Source: Actinomycetota bacterium (GTDB lineage Bacteria > Actinomycetota > Actinomycetes > S36-B12). Taken from it: a stretch of 39,106 nucleotides of DNA. Under the pieces are notes generated by a model, which saw nothing but the letters and a program-made list of their open reading frames with translations, made no database searches and had not been told where the DNA came from. Of the stretch, positions 1 to 9,198 are shown in pieces (the stretch's first letter is position 1; each line of letters opens with the position of its first letter). The translations under genes and the position numbers were made by a program. The stretch is from NCBI GenBank assembly GCA_016870515.1, contig VGBL01000019.1, forward strand, positions 1 to 39,106, read 5' to 3'.

Positions 1-102
1 TTAGCTGCGCTCCCGGACGACGACCCGCGCGTGGCGACCTACCACGTCTACGACTGGCTCACATTCCTCCAGGAGAGCCTGGTTCAATCGGTGATGCCGT
101 AG
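1..102 (+). CDS. C-terminal end of an unidentified protein (partial)
   Basis: Reading from base 1 gives 33 codons ending in TAG at 100-102. The tail is rich in aromatic and acidic residues (short segment YHVYDWLTFLQ). The start lies outside the window and I do not recognise the family. It converges on the rhodopsin gene across a strong hairpin. The open frame abutting a terminator supports a real gene end, but nothing can be said about function. Confidence 0.5.
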   Translation, partial: LAALPDDDPRVATYHVYDWLTFLQESLVQSVMP

Positions 103-103
103 G

Positions 104-135
104 AAAGGGCGCCCCGCCGTGGCGGGGCGCCCTTT
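104..135. terminator. Bidirectional terminator hairpin
   Basis: A perfect 15-bp inverted repeat (104-118 with 121-135) starts with AAA and ends with TTT, with a very GC-rich core. It lies 2 bases after the upstream stop and about 20 bases past the rhodopsin stop, so it can end both convergent transcripts. The A/T-flanked GC stem is the classic intrinsic-terminator shape on both strands. Confidence 0.85.
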
Positions 136-154
136 CGATGAGCTTGTGGCGGAC

Positions 155-988
155 CTAGGCGGCCGCGCCCTTGCTCGAAGGGGCCTCCTTCATCTCCTCC
201 GCGGCGAACTCCTGGCTGTCGTCCAGGCTCTTGATGCGAGCGATCTTGAAGATCAGCAGGCCGTAGAGACACTTGGCCAGCACGTCGGCCAGCGAGTAGC
301 CGATCTGCCGGTAGACGAAGGCGTCCGCGCCGTCGAATCCGATCATGGGGAATGCGAAAGAAATGGGGTAGACGCCCCAGGTGGCCAGTAGCAGCCAGCG
401 CAGGCCGGCGAGTTCCTTGCCGACCTGGTTGGGCTGGGTCTTCGCCGCCTTGCTCAGCTCCACGAACAACACATAGAGGATGTAGAGGAACGGGATCGTC
501 GACAGAGCACCCCAGATGGCCTTGGAGGCAATCTCGGCGGTGATCTCGCCCGGGTACCCGAGGATGATCATCAGCCCGGATGCGGGGATGAGCTTCCACA
601 GGAGGCTGCGACGCACTGCCAACGGGAGTGCGAGCACGGCGATCGTTTCGAAGAGCAGCAGCGGAACGGTGAGCAGCCAGTCGACGTAGCGGTAGCCCTC
701 GTTGAAGCCATCGCCCTTGACGAGCTCAAAGGTCTCCTGAACGCCAGGCATGCCAGCACCGACCGCGACGTAGGCGTCGCCGAACGAGTCGAAGATGCGC
801 AGGTAGTGGTAGGCCGCGATGAAGCAGACCATCGCCGACACGATGAGTGCGAGGCGGTAGCGCGGTAGCACTCGCGGGGTTACCGCGAGGAGGAACACCG
901 TGGTGGCCGACATGGCTGCCAAGGCAAAGGACACGATGTTGTAGACCGTTTGGAACTGAGCGTTGGTGAGAGTCTCTACGACCTCCAC
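155..988 (-). CDS. actR: Actinorhodopsin-type light-driven proton pump
   Basis: Seven-helix microbial rhodopsin of 277 residues, expected to use retinal to pump protons out of the cell in light. Visible residues: counter-ion partner His61, the helix-C triad Asp103-Thr107-Glu114 (RYVDWLLTVP; the DTE pattern of outward proton pumps), Leu111 at the colour-tuning position (green-absorbing in proteorhodopsin), and the retinal Lys239 in helix G (ADVLAKCLYG). Gly160 in helix E (IWGALSTIPF) matches the glycine that opens the carotenoid-antenna groove in xanthorhodopsin. I chose GTG at 988, which has an AAAGGGG Shine-Dalgarno; the frame stays open to 1078, but that extension looks non-coding. No retinal or carotenoid gene is in the window, so the chromophore must be made elsewhere. 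The family is certain; the antenna is inferred. Confidence 0.95.
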   Translation of the reverse strand: MEVVETLTNAQFQTVYNIVSFALAAMSATTVFLLAVTPRVLPRYRLALIVSAMVCFIAAYHYLRIFDSFGDAYVAVGAGMPGVQETFELVKGDGFNEGYRYVDWLLTVPLLLFETIAVLALPLAVRRSLLWKLIPASGLMIILGYPGEITAEIASKAIWGALSTIPFLYILYVLFVELSKAAKTQPNQVGKELAGLRWLLLATWGVYPISFAFPMIGFDGADAFVYRQIGYSLADVLAKCLYGLLIFKIARIKSLDDSQEFAAEEMKEAPSSKGAAA

Positions 989-1080
989 GCGGAACCCCTT
1001 TCTCGAGGCGCCCGATGCGCCGCTGCGCGCCCCCAGGGGCGTTGAGGGGACGGTCCTCCTGATTGGGGGACTCCGCAACT

Positions 1081-1097
1081 TTAACCCGGAACGTTAA
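1081..1097. promoter_or_regulatory. Small inverted repeat in the rhodopsin/mec divergent region
   Basis: TTAAC-N7-GTTAA (1081-1085 and 1093-1097) lies in the 157-bp gap between the divergent rhodopsin and mec genes. This AT-rich island in GC-rich sequence could be an operator or part of the rhodopsin promoter. There is no further support. Confidence 0.3.
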
Positions 1098-1133
1098 CCA
1101 CCCATGGCACGATTTGCTCAATTCCCCAGCCCC

Positions 1134-1139
1134 TAGGCT
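1134..1139 (+). promoter_or_regulatory. -10 box of mec, leaderless type
   Basis: TAGGCT is followed by 6 bases and then the GTG start at 1146. There is no Shine-Dalgarno, so transcription would begin at or beside the start codon. Confidence 0.55.
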
Positions 1140-1145
1140 GGATCG

Positions 1146-1595
1146 GTGCTCACGATCCGCCGGGCCCACCTGGAGGCCATAGTTGCCCATGCCCGGGCGG
1201 ACCATCCTGACGAGGCCTGCGGGGTCATCGCGGGCCCCGCCGGCTCTGACCGGCCCGATCGCTTCATCCCCATGGTCAACGCTGCTCGGTCGCCGACTTT
1301 CTACGAGTTCGACTCCGTCGACCTCCTGCGTCTTTATCGCGAGATGGATGACCGCGACGAGGAGCCCGTTGTCATCTACCACTCCCACACGGCTACCGAG
1401 GCCTATCCCTCTCGCACCGATATCTCCTACGCCTCCGAGCCGGGGGCGCACTACGTGCTGGTGTCTACCCGAGAGTGCGGCAGTGGCGAGGGGCCCATGG
1501 AAGTCCGTTCATTCCGCATCGTGGATGGCGTCGTGACGGAGGAGGCCGTCGTCGTCGCGGAGACTGGGGAAGCGCTGACCGAGGTCGGCCCGTAG
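1146..1595 (+). CDS. mec: JAMM/Mov34 metallopeptidase (Mec-type CysO-cysteine peptidase)
   Basis: Zinc peptidase of 149 residues. In the M. tuberculosis pathway Mec releases cysteine from the C-terminus of the sulfur carrier CysO. The JAMM signature is complete: an upstream Glu in DEACG, then HSH, seven residues, and SRTD (the HxH-x7-SxxD pattern binding zinc). The next two genes are cysO and cysM, which makes the Mec assignment strong. The GTG start has no Shine-Dalgarno but sits 6 bases after a TAGGCT box. Its stop codon TAG (1593-1595) forms part of another TAGGCT. Confidence 0.9.
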   Translation: MLTIRRAHLEAIVAHARADHPDEACGVIAGPAGSDRPDRFIPMVNAARSPTFYEFDSVDLLRLYREMDDRDEEPVVIYHSHTATEAYPSRTDISYASEPGAHYVLVSTRECGSGEGPMEVRSFRIVDGVVTEEAVVVAETGEALTEVGP

Positions 1596-1627
1596 GCTAA
1601 ATACCCCATCACGATCCGGAGATCCCC

Positions 1628-2858
<1,231 letters not shown>

Positions 2859-2869
2859 CCTGGTGCCCT

Positions 2870-3688
2870 ATGGGCCGCCCTGACACCGATGCCCCCATCG
2901 GCATCTTCGATTCCGGCGTCGGCGGTCTCACGGTCGCGCGAGCGGTGCTCGACCAGCTGCCCCACGAGCCGATCCTCTACGTCGGAGACACCGCACGCGG
3001 CCCCTACGGGCCGCTGCCCATCGCCGACGTTCGCGCCTACGCGCTTGACGTCATGGACCACCTGGTTGACTGGGGCGTGAAGATGCTGGTCATCGCCTGC
3101 AACTCGGCAAGTGCGGCCGTGCTGCGCGATGCCCGGGAGCGCTACGACGTGCCGGTGGTCGAGGTCGTGCACCCGGCCGTGCGCCGTGCCGTGAGCGCCA
3201 CTCGATCCGGGCAGGTCGGCGTCATCGGCACGCGGGCCACCATCACCAGCCGAGCCTATGACGACGCCTTCGCTGCTGCGCCCCATCTGACACTGACGAG
3301 TCAGGCCTGCCCGCGCTTCGTGGAATTCGTGGAAGCCGGCATCACGGGAGGTCCCGACCTGCTCGGTGTCGCGCGCGACTACCTCGCTCCCATGCAGGAG
3401 GCCCGGGTCGACACACTCGTGCTCGGCTGCACCCACTATCCGCTGTTGACCGGCGTCATCTCCTACGTCATGGGCGACGGCGTCACGCTCGTGTCCAGTG
3501 CGGAAGAGACGGCGAAGGACGTCTACCGCACGCTGGCCGAAAACGATCTCGTGCGCGATTCGCAACTGTCCGACCCCCGGCACCGCTTCGTGGCCACGGG
3601 TGATCCGGGCGCGTTCGCGCGATTGGGGCATCGCTTCCTCGGTCCCGAGATCGGCGCCGTCGAGCAGTCGACGATTCGTGCCGTCTAG
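2870..3688 (+). CDS. murI: Glutamate racemase
   Basis: Makes D-glutamate for peptidoglycan by cofactor-independent racemisation of L-glutamate in the cytoplasm. Length is 272 residues, normal for the family. The opening [13 protein letters not shown] is diagnostic, and the two catalytic cysteines are in [11 protein letters not shown] and [10 protein letters not shown] chose ATG at 2870 because the FDSGVGG motif starts about 12 residues later, as in homologues. The position just after cysM matches mycobacterial order, apart from the rhomboid gene found between them there. Confidence 0.95.
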   Translation: MGRPDTDAPIGIFDSGVGGLTVARAVLDQLPHEPILYVGDTARGPYGPLPIADVRAYALDVMDHLVDWGVKMLVIACNSASAAVLRDARERYDVPVVEVVHPAVRRAVSATRSGQVGVIGTRATITSRAYDDAFAAAPHLTLTSQACPRFVEFVEAGITGGPDLLGVARDYLAPMQEARVDTLVLGCTHYPLLTGVISYVMGDGVTLVSSAEETAKDVYRTLAENDLVRDSQLSDPRHRFVATGDPGAFARLGHRFLGPEIGAVEQSTIRAV

Positions 3689-3691
3689 GGT
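3686..3691 (+). promoter_or_regulatory. -10 box of rph, leaderless type
   Basis: TAGGGT starts with the murI stop codon and is followed by 7 bases and the rph ATG at 3699. There is no Shine-Dalgarno. Confidence 0.5.
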
Positions 3692-3698
3692 CTGCAAC

Positions 3699-4421
3699 AT
3701 GACCACTCGTTCCGACGGCCGCGAGGCCGGTGCTCTTCGCCCGGTGTCCTTCCAGCGTCACTGGCTCGACCAGGCGGAAGGATCGGTGCTCGTCAGCTTC
3801 GGTCGCACCCGGGTGCTCTGCGTCGCTTCCTTCACGCCCGGGGTGCCGCGCTGGCTGAAGGACTCCGGCCGCGGGTGGGTGACGGCCGAATACGCGATGC
3901 TCCCGCGCTCCACCAACACCCGCAGCGACCGAGAGTCGGTCAAGGGCAAGCTGGGCGGACGCACCCAGGAGATCTCGCGCCTGGTCGGGCGCAGCCTGCG
4001 CGCCATCATCGACATGTCAGCCCTGGGGGAAAATACGATCGTGCTCGACTGCGACGTACTACAGGCCGACGGTGGCACGCGCACGGCGGCGATCACCGGC
4101 GCCTATGTCGCACTGGCCGACGCGGTCGCCTGGGCTCAGGGCAAGGGCTTTGTCTCGGGCAGTCCCCTCATCGACTCCGTTGCAGCGGTGAGCGTGGGCA
4201 TCATCGACGGCGAGCCCCGCCTCGACCTGCACTACGACGACGATGTGCGTGCCGACACCGACATGAACGTCGTCATGACCGGCAGCGGCTCCTACGTCGA
4301 GGTGCAGGGCACTGCCGAGGGCACGCCCTTCGATCGCCAGCTCCTGGATCAATTGCTCGACCTGGCCGCCCAGGGATGCCGCGACCTGACGGCCCTGCAG
4401 CGCGCCGTACTCGCCCCATGA
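3699..4421 (+). CDS. rph: Ribonuclease PH
   Basis: Phosphorolytic 3'-to-5' exoribonuclease that trims tRNA 3' ends; 240 residues, normal length. Diagnostic motifs are RTRVLCVAS, the phosphate-site segment with [30 protein letters not shown], and the C-terminal [16 protein letters not shown]. It normally works as a ring-shaped hexamer. It overlaps rdgB by the four bases ATGA, so the two are probably translationally coupled. Confidence 0.96.
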   Translation: MTTRSDGREAGALRPVSFQRHWLDQAEGSVLVSFGRTRVLCVASFTPGVPRWLKDSGRGWVTAEYAMLPRSTNTRSDRESVKGKLGGRTQEISRLVGRSLRAIIDMSALGENTIVLDCDVLQADGGTRTAAITGAYVALADAVAWAQGKGFVSGSPLIDSVAAVSVGIIDGEPRLDLHYDDDVRADTDMNVVMTGSGSYVEVQGTAEGTPFDRQLLDQLLDLAAQGCRDLTALQRAVLAP

Positions 4422-5017
4422 CCGATCGCGTCGTCCTGGCGACCCACAACGCGCATAAGGTCTGCGAGCTCCAGCGCATCCTGCGTGCGGCCGGACTCGA
4501 CGTGGAGCTCGTCGGGCTGGAGGAGTTCCCCGACGCACCCGAGGTTGCCGAGACCGAATCGAGCTTTGCAGGCAATGCGCTTCTCAAGGCGCGAACTATT
4601 GCGGATTTCACCGGACTCCCAGCCATCGCCGATGACTCCGGACTGTGCGTCGACGCGCTCAATGGCATGCCCGGCATCTACTCCGCACGGTGGTCGGGTC
4701 AGCACGGTGATGACCCGGCCAACCTCGACCTCGTGCTGGGACAGGTGGCCGACGTGCCCGATTCGCGCCGGAGCGCGCAGTTCGTCTGCGCTGCCGCATG
4801 GGTGGTTCCCGGGGTCAGCGAGCACGTCGTGGAGGGAGTTCTGGAGGGGTCCCTCGCCCGAGCCCCCCGGGGTGGCAACGGCTTCGGCTACGACCCGATC
4901 TTCGTCCCGGCGGGCTATGCCCTGACGACTGCGGAGTTGCGCCCCGAGGAGAAGGACGCCATCAGCCACCGCGGCCAGGCCTTCCGGGCGCTCGCCCAGG
5001 TCATGGCATCGCGCTAG
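4418..5017 (+). CDS. rdgB: XTP/dITP pyrophosphatase (RdgB/HAM1)
   Basis: House-cleaning enzyme of 199 residues that hydrolyses non-canonical purine triphosphates (dITP, XTP) before they enter nucleic acids. Motifs: [10 protein letters not shown] at the N-terminus, FAGNALLKA, the metal site [11 protein letters not shown], the substrate loop GFGYDPIF and the C-terminal [11 protein letters not shown]. It starts within the rph stop codon (ATGA). The rph-rdgB pairing is conserved in actinobacteria. Confidence 0.96.
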   Translation: MTDRVVLATHNAHKVCELQRILRAAGLDVELVGLEEFPDAPEVAETESSFAGNALLKARTIADFTGLPAIADDSGLCVDALNGMPGIYSARWSGQHGDDPANLDLVLGQVADVPDSRRSAQFVCAAAWVVPGVSEHVVEGVLEGSLARAPRGGNGFGYDPIFVPAGYALTTAELRPEEKDAISHRGQAFRALAQVMASR

Positions 5018-5031
5018 CGGCCGATCCGGCT

Positions 5032-5037
5032 TACCGT
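5032..5037 (+). promoter_or_regulatory. Possible -10 box of the nfeD/SPFH pair
   Basis: TACCGT is followed by 6 bases and the ATG at 5044. A GGAGGT directly abuts the start codon, too close for normal use, which favours a leaderless transcript. Confidence 0.45.
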
Positions 5038-5043
5038 GGAGGT

Positions 5044-5472
5044 ATGGATGCCTGGGTGTGGTGGATCGTGGCCGCCGGCATTCTCGCCGTCGCCGAGATC
5101 CTCACGGGGGGCTCGCTCGTGCTCCTCATGTTCGCCGGTGGCGCCGCCGCCGGTGGCCTGAGCGCTGCCCTGGGCGCGCCACCCGCACTGTCGGTCGGTG
5201 TCTTCGCGATCGTGTCCGTCGCCTTGCTCGGCCTTGTGCGACCCGTCGCGAGGCGACACATGCGCCTTACGCGTGAGACGCGGACCAACGTCGCGGCGCT
5301 TGTCGGGGCCGAGGCCCTGGTGCTGGAGTCCGTCGATGGCACAGACGGGCGTATCAAGCTGGCCGGCGAGGTCTGGTCGGCCCGCGCGTACGACGGGCAG
5401 AGCATGTTCGAGCCCGGCACGCGCGTGCAGGTGCTGCAGATCGAAGGGGCCACCGCCCTGGTGGCCTGGTAG
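5044..5472 (+). CDS. NfeD-like membrane protein
   Basis: A 142-residue protein with an N-terminal helical membrane part (about residues 5-65) and a C-terminal OB-fold domain (about 80-142: VGAEALVLESVDGTDGRIKL to the end). Short NfeD proteins are encoded beside SPFH/stomatin proteins and are thought to act with them in membrane microdomains or membrane-protein quality control. The next gene is that SPFH partner, 13 bases on. The operon pairing makes the family assignment firm; the biochemical role is unproven. Confidence 0.9.
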   Translation: MDAWVWWIVAAGILAVAEILTGGSLVLLMFAGGAAAGGLSAALGAPPALSVGVFAIVSVALLGLVRPVARRHMRLTRETRTNVAALVGAEALVLESVDGTDGRIKLAGEVWSARAYDGQSMFEPGTRVQVLQIEGATALVAW

Positions 5473-5485
5473 GAGAGGAAGTCTT

Positions 5486-6367
5486 ATGGAAGCCCTGGTA
5501 GTCGCCGTCGTCGTCGCCGCGATAGTCGTGGTGCTTGTCTTCTCGAGCGTGAAGGTCGTACCGCAGGCCCATGCGCGCATCATCGAGCGTCTGGGTCGCT
5601 ACCAGCGCACCCTCAATGCGGGTCTGGCCTTCGTGATCCCCGTCGTCGACAAGGTCCGCGCGCGTGTCGACCTGCGCGAGCAGGTGGTGTCGTTCCCGCC
5701 ACAGCCGGTCATCACCGAAGACAATCTCGTCGTCAGCATCGACTCGGTCATCTACTTCCAGGTCACCGACCCGCGGTCGGCGACCTACGAGATCGCCAAC
5801 TACCTCACCGGTATCGAGCAACTCACCGTTACTACCTTGCGCAATGTCATCGGATCCATGGATCTCGAAGAGACGCTGACCTCGCGCGACAGCATCAACG
5901 CTCAACTTCGCGGCGTGCTCGACGAGGCCACCGGCCGCTGGGGCATCCGGGTCAACCGCGTGGAGATCAAAGCCATCGATCCGCCGCGCAGCGTGCAGGA
6001 GTCGATGGAGAAGCAGATGCGCGCCGAGCGCGACAAGCGTGCCGCCATCCTCACCGCCGAGGGCGAGAAGCAGTCGGCGATCCTCACGGCCGAGGGCGCA
6101 CGGGCTGCCGAGATCCTTCGCGCGGAGGGTGATGCCCAGGCAGCGGTCCTGCGCGCCGACGGCGAGTCGGAGGCGATCCGCAAGGTGGTCAACGCGATCC
6201 ACGAGGCGAAGCCCGACAGTCACGTGCTCGCCTACCAATACCTCCAGACGCTGCCGGAGATCGCGCAGGGCTCGGCAAACAAGGTGTGGGTCATTCCCTC
6301 CGAACTCAGTGGCCAGGTAGCGCACCTCGCGGACGCCCTGCGCCCCCCGGCGCCGCCCCCGCTGTAG
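5486..6367 (+). CDS. SPFH/stomatin-like protein (QmcA type)
   Basis: Membrane-anchored scaffold of 293 residues. One N-terminal transmembrane helix (about 3-22) is followed by the SPFH domain (QAHARIIERLGRYQRTLNAG to about 190) and a long charged, alanine-rich coiled coil (about 185-250, with repeated ILTAEG, EILRAEG and VLRADGESEA units). Such proteins form large ring or cage oligomers that organise membrane proteases or domains. The start is supported by AGGAGAGGAA upstream. It forms an operon with the NfeD gene. The TAG stop at 6365-6367 is also the first half of the next promoter's -10 box. Confidence 0.93.
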   Translation: MEALVVAVVVAAIVVVLVFSSVKVVPQAHARIIERLGRYQRTLNAGLAFVIPVVDKVRARVDLREQVVSFPPQPVITEDNLVVSIDSVIYFQVTDPRSATYEIANYLTGIEQLTVTTLRNVIGSMDLEETLTSRDSINAQLRGVLDEATGRWGIRVNRVEIKAIDPPRSVQESMEKQMRAERDKRAAILTAEGEKQSAILTAEGARAAEILRAEGDAQAAVLRADGESEAIRKVVNAIHEAKPDSHVLAYQYLQTLPEIAQGSANKVWVIPSELSGQVAHLADALRPPAPPPL

Positions 6368-6370
6368 TGT
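6365..6370 (+). promoter_or_regulatory. -10 box of the multicopper oxidase, leaderless type
   Basis: TAGTGT, whose TAG is the SPFH stop codon, is followed by 6 bases and the GTG at 6377. No Shine-Dalgarno is present. Confidence 0.5.
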
Positions 6371-6376
6371 GCGCGG

Positions 6377-7885
6377 GTGAGCGGACTCACCCGTCGCGAA
6401 GCCCTGGGCCTTGCCGCCGTTGCCGGGGGCGCCGTGTTGCTCGGCGGACCGTCGGCCCAGGCCGGCACTCGCGAGACGCTGCCGCGCATCCCGGTGATCA
6501 GATCGCGCAATGGCGTACTGAAGGCAAGGCTCGAAGCGGTCGCTGGTGCCGCTGCCCTCGACCGGGTGACGACCGATGGACTGTGGACATACGACAGCTC
6601 CTTCGTCGGACCATGCCTTCGACTCTCACCCGGCGATCGCATGGACCTAACCGTGCACAACGGCGTACCCGTGCCCATCAACACGCACTTCCACGGCTTC
6701 TGGGTCGACCCATCCGGTGACGCCGACAACGTCTTCATCGAGGCCCGGCCGGGTGGGTCACTGCGCAGTCGCTTCCATTTGCCGCGCGCGCACCCGAGCG
6801 GGCTCTTCTGGTACCACCCGCACGTGCACGGCTACACGAACGAGTCGGTGTGGAGTGGGCTTTCCGGACCGATCATCGTCAATGGGGGAGTCGAGGCGCT
6901 ACCGCAGTATCGAGGTTGTCGCGAGCGCCTGCTGGTCTTCAAGGGCTTCGCCCTCGATCCCGCGGCGTCGACTCCGACGATGCTGCCGGTCGACTCTGCC
7001 AGCGCCGACCTCGTGATCATGACGGTCAACGGCGTGGTCAATCCCACGATGGCGCTTCGTCCTGGCGAGACGCAGACCTGGCGGATGGGCAACATGGGCA
7101 ACGACGGTTTCCTTCGCATTGCCCTTGACGACCATCGCTTCACGGTGCTCGCCACCGACGGTCACCCCGTTTTCGAGACGTGGACGACGAAGGAGGTGAC
7201 CCTCGCCCCCGGTGCCCGCGTGGAGGTGGCCGTAACGGGAGCGAAGGATCCCGGCAGTTACTCGCTGCGGACCCTCGGCTACGACAACGGCCGGTACGGC
7301 CGGTGGTCGGCCCAGGTGCTGGCGACCGTGGTCGTCGAGGGTGAGCCGGGGGTGCCGGCACGAGCGCCCAAGGCCATCACTGCGCGTCCAGCCTGGCTGG
7401 AGGAGCAGCCGGCCAAGCGGCGCACGTTCACTCTCTCGGAGTCCTTCACCCCGGCCACCGGCCCGCTCTTTTACATCAATGGCGAGGTGTTCAGCCACGA
7501 GGACATTCATGACCCCTTCGAGGTGGAGGTTGACACGGTCGAGGAGTGGGTGGTGCGCAACGACCCGTCACGGGCCGAAGGCGGCGTCCTCGAAGGCCAT
7601 CCCTTCCACATCCACGTCAACCACTTCGCCATCGTCGGCAGGGGGCGCTGGGACCCGGCCACAGGCAAGGCGCTCACCTATCGCAAGGTCGAGCCGCGCG
7701 GACTCGAAGACACCGAGCAGGTGCTTCCTGCCGAATACGTGGTGCTAAAGATGAAGTTCCGACGGTTCACGGGCAAGACCGTGTTCCACTGCCACATCCT
7801 CTTCCACGAGGACATGGGCATGATGGGGGCTTTCCGGATCGTGGAGAGGCCGAGCGGGAGTTCCGGGGACGACCACGCGCATTGA
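6377..7885 (+). CDS. Tat-exported multicopper oxidase (laccase-like)
   Basis: A 502-residue copper oxidase expected to oxidise a phenolic or metal substrate and reduce O2 to water outside the membrane. The N-terminus has a twin-arginine signal (TRREALGLAAVAGG) for export of a folded protein. All four copper segments are present: THFHGFW (His104, His106), FWYHPHVHGY (His147, 149, 151), GHPFHIHVNHF and FHCHILFHEDMGMM, which supplies the type-1 Cys-His and axial Met. That gives a full T1/T2/T3 set. The C-terminus ends in a His-Asp-rich tail (GDDHAH). The substrate cannot be told from sequence; manganese or copper oxidation and laccase activity are all possible. Confidence 0.92.
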   Translation: MSGLTRREALGLAAVAGGAVLLGGPSAQAGTRETLPRIPVIRSRNGVLKARLEAVAGAAALDRVTTDGLWTYDSSFVGPCLRLSPGDRMDLTVHNGVPVPINTHFHGFWVDPSGDADNVFIEARPGGSLRSRFHLPRAHPSGLFWYHPHVHGYTNESVWSGLSGPIIVNGGVEALPQYRGCRERLLVFKGFALDPAASTPTMLPVDSASADLVIMTVNGVVNPTMALRPGETQTWRMGNMGNDGFLRIALDDHRFTVLATDGHPVFETWTTKEVTLAPGARVEVAVTGAKDPGSYSLRTLGYDNGRYGRWSAQVLATVVVEGEPGVPARAPKAITARPAWLEEQPAKRRTFTLSESFTPATGPLFYINGEVFSHEDIHDPFEVEVDTVEEWVVRNDPSRAEGGVLEGHPFHIHVNHFAIVGRGRWDPATGKALTYRKVEPRGLEDTEQVLPAEYVVLKMKFRRFTGKTVFHCHILFHEDMGMMGAFRIVERPSGSSGDDHAH

Positions 7886-7910
7886 TGCCGTCCGGCCGCT
7901 GGCGCCGCCA

Positions 7911-7975
7911 ATCGACAACTACGCGGCCGTCCGCGCCACATATCGACAACTACGCGGTGTCTAGTTGTCGATATG
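7911..7975. repeat. Triplicated ATCGACAACTA element, two copies forming a hairpin
   Basis: ATCGACAACTACGCGG occurs at 7911-7926 and again at 7942-7957. A reverse copy follows, so that 7939-7952 and 7962-7975 form a perfect 14-bp inverted repeat around a 9-base loop. It lies 25 bases after the multicopper oxidase stop and 30 bases from the tRNA-Leu 3' end. It may be a terminator without a T-run, a regulator site, or a remnant of a mobile element at a tRNA. Confidence 0.7.
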
Positions 7976-8004
7976 CGACGCAAGACGCCGAGAGATCCAC
8001 AAAG

Positions 8005-8085
8005 TGCGGGCGGAGGGACTCGAACCCTCACGTCTAGGACACACGGACCTAAACCGTGCGCGTCTACCAATTCCGCCACGCCCGC
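8005..8085 (-). tRNA. tRNA-Leu (anticodon UAG)
   Basis: The minus strand folds as a cloverleaf. A 7-bp acceptor stem GCGGGCG (8085-8079) pairs with CGCCCGC (8012-8006), with A as discriminator. The D arm has GGTAGAC, the anticodon loop is TTTAGGT with anticodon TAG, there is a leucine-type extended variable arm, and the T arm is GGGTTCGAGTCCC. CCA is not encoded, as is usual in actinobacteria. It reads CUA and other CUN codons. Confidence 0.95.
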
Positions 8086-8107
8086 GTGAGATCAGGCTAC
8101 CTGGCGA

Positions 8108-8326
8108 CTAGTCGATCCCGAGGTCGCGTCGGAGCTTGGCGATGTGTCCGGTCGCCTTGACGGCATACATTGCCCGCTCGATGCGCCCGGTCGATCCGAT
8201 GACGAACGTCGACCTGATCACGCCGACGACGGTCTTGCCCTTGTACGACGTCAACGACACCGTGCGGCCGCGGTCGTCCAGCAGGGTGAAGACGGGCGCA
8301 CGGTCGCCCGGCTCCAGTCGCGTCAT
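8108..8326 (-). pseudogene. Peroxiredoxin (Bcp/PrxQ) remnant with an internal in-frame deletion
   Basis: The 72-residue frame begins exactly like a Bcp peroxiredoxin (MTRLEPGDRAPVFTLLDD, then SYKGKTVV) and ends exactly like one (GVIRSTFVIG to TGHIAKLRRDLGID). About 80-90 central residues are missing, including the peroxidatic cysteine segment. The junction is GKTVV (8225-8239). In intact family members similar residues occur both before the catalytic loop and before GVIRSTF, so recombination between them would give this product. The protein cannot be a peroxidase. Its ATG overlaps the znuB stop (ATGA) and also has a TAGGGT box. A collapsed assembly is the alternative. Confidence 0.8.
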
Positions 8327-9198
8327 GCGGCGACCCTAGGGCGTGGATCCGAGTGCTGGTCGAGTCCGGCGGCACGGCGGCGGCCGCGCACACCGCTGAT
8401 GCCCAGTACCACGAGGAACACCACGGCACCGACGAGCACGATCATGGTGCCGGAAGGCACGCCCGCGTAGTAGCTCAGATACATGCCCGCCAGGCCGCAG
8501 GCGCTGCCAGTGACCGTCGAGATGGCCAGCATCCGACCGAACGAGTCCGTGAGCATGCGCGCGATGACCGCCGGGATGACCAGCATGGCAGCCACGAGGG
8601 TGACGCCGATGATGGTGAGCGTTACCAGGATCGACAGCGACAGCATGACCATCAGCAGCGCCTCGATGCGCGCCACCTTCACGCCGGAGGCGGCGGCCAC
8701 GTCGGGGTCGAAGGTCGTGAAGAGCAGCGCGCGGTAGCGGAAGAACACGATGAGCCCGGTCAGGGCGCACACCGCAACGAGCCACATGATCTGGCTATTG
8801 GTGATGCCGAGGATGCTCCCAAAGAGAGCCTGGTCGAATGCCGGCCCGCTCGAGCCGAACTTGCTGAAGAGTGCGACGCCGAGAGCGAACGACGCGGTCG
8901 TGACGACGCCGATGGCAGCGTCGGCGCCGATGCGGCTGCGACGCGCCACCGTGGTGATCGCGATAGCCGACGCGATACCCCAGAGCCCGGCACCCAGCAC
9001 GTAGAACTGGGCCGCGAAGAGCTGGGTGGCGGCGTATCCGCCGAAGATGGCGTGAGAGAGCCCGTGGCCGATGTAGCTCATGCCCCGCAACACGATGTAG
9101 ACGCCGATGAAGCCGAGCAGGGCCCCCGACAGCGTGGCGACGAGCAGGCCCTTCTGGAAAAACGCGAAGCCCAGGGGCTCGAGCAGGGTCTCTATCAT
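8323..9198 (-). CDS. znuB: Zn/Mn-type ABC transporter permease
   Basis: A 291-residue ABC-3 family membrane subunit with about eight hydrophobic helices, for import of a divalent metal (zinc or manganese). Typical segments are GVYIVLRGMSYIGHGLSHA near the N-terminus and the cytoplasmic coupling region ending VTLVAAMLVIPAVIARML. I chose ATG at 9198 because it overlaps the ATPase stop (ATGA) and leads directly into the first helix; the longer open frame upstream is the ATPase in another frame. The metal cannot be decided from the permease. Confidence 0.93.
   Translation of the reverse strand: MIETLLEPLGFAFFQKGLLVATLSGALLGFIGVYIVLRGMSYIGHGLSHAIFGGYAATQLFAAQFYVLGAGLWGIASAIAITTVARRSRIGADAAIGVVTTASFALGVALFSKFGSSGPAFDQALFGSILGITNSQIMWLVAVCALTGLIVFFRYRALLFTTFDPDVAAASGVKVARIEALLMVMLSLSILVTLTIIGVTLVAAMLVIPAVIARMLTDSFGRMLAISTVTGSACGLAGMYLSYYAGVPSGTMIVLVGAVVFLVVLGISGVRGRRRAAGLDQHSDPRPRVAA
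8333..8338 (-). promoter_or_regulatory. -10 box before the peroxiredoxin remnant
   Basis: On the minus strand TAGGGT (8338-8333) is followed by 6 bases and the ATG at 8326. It lies inside the 3' end of the preceding permease gene. Confidence 0.4.

Noticed and set aside
119-391. Plus-strand ORF opposite the rhodopsin
   Set aside because: It is antisense to a clear rhodopsin, begins in the terminator and has no recognisable motif.
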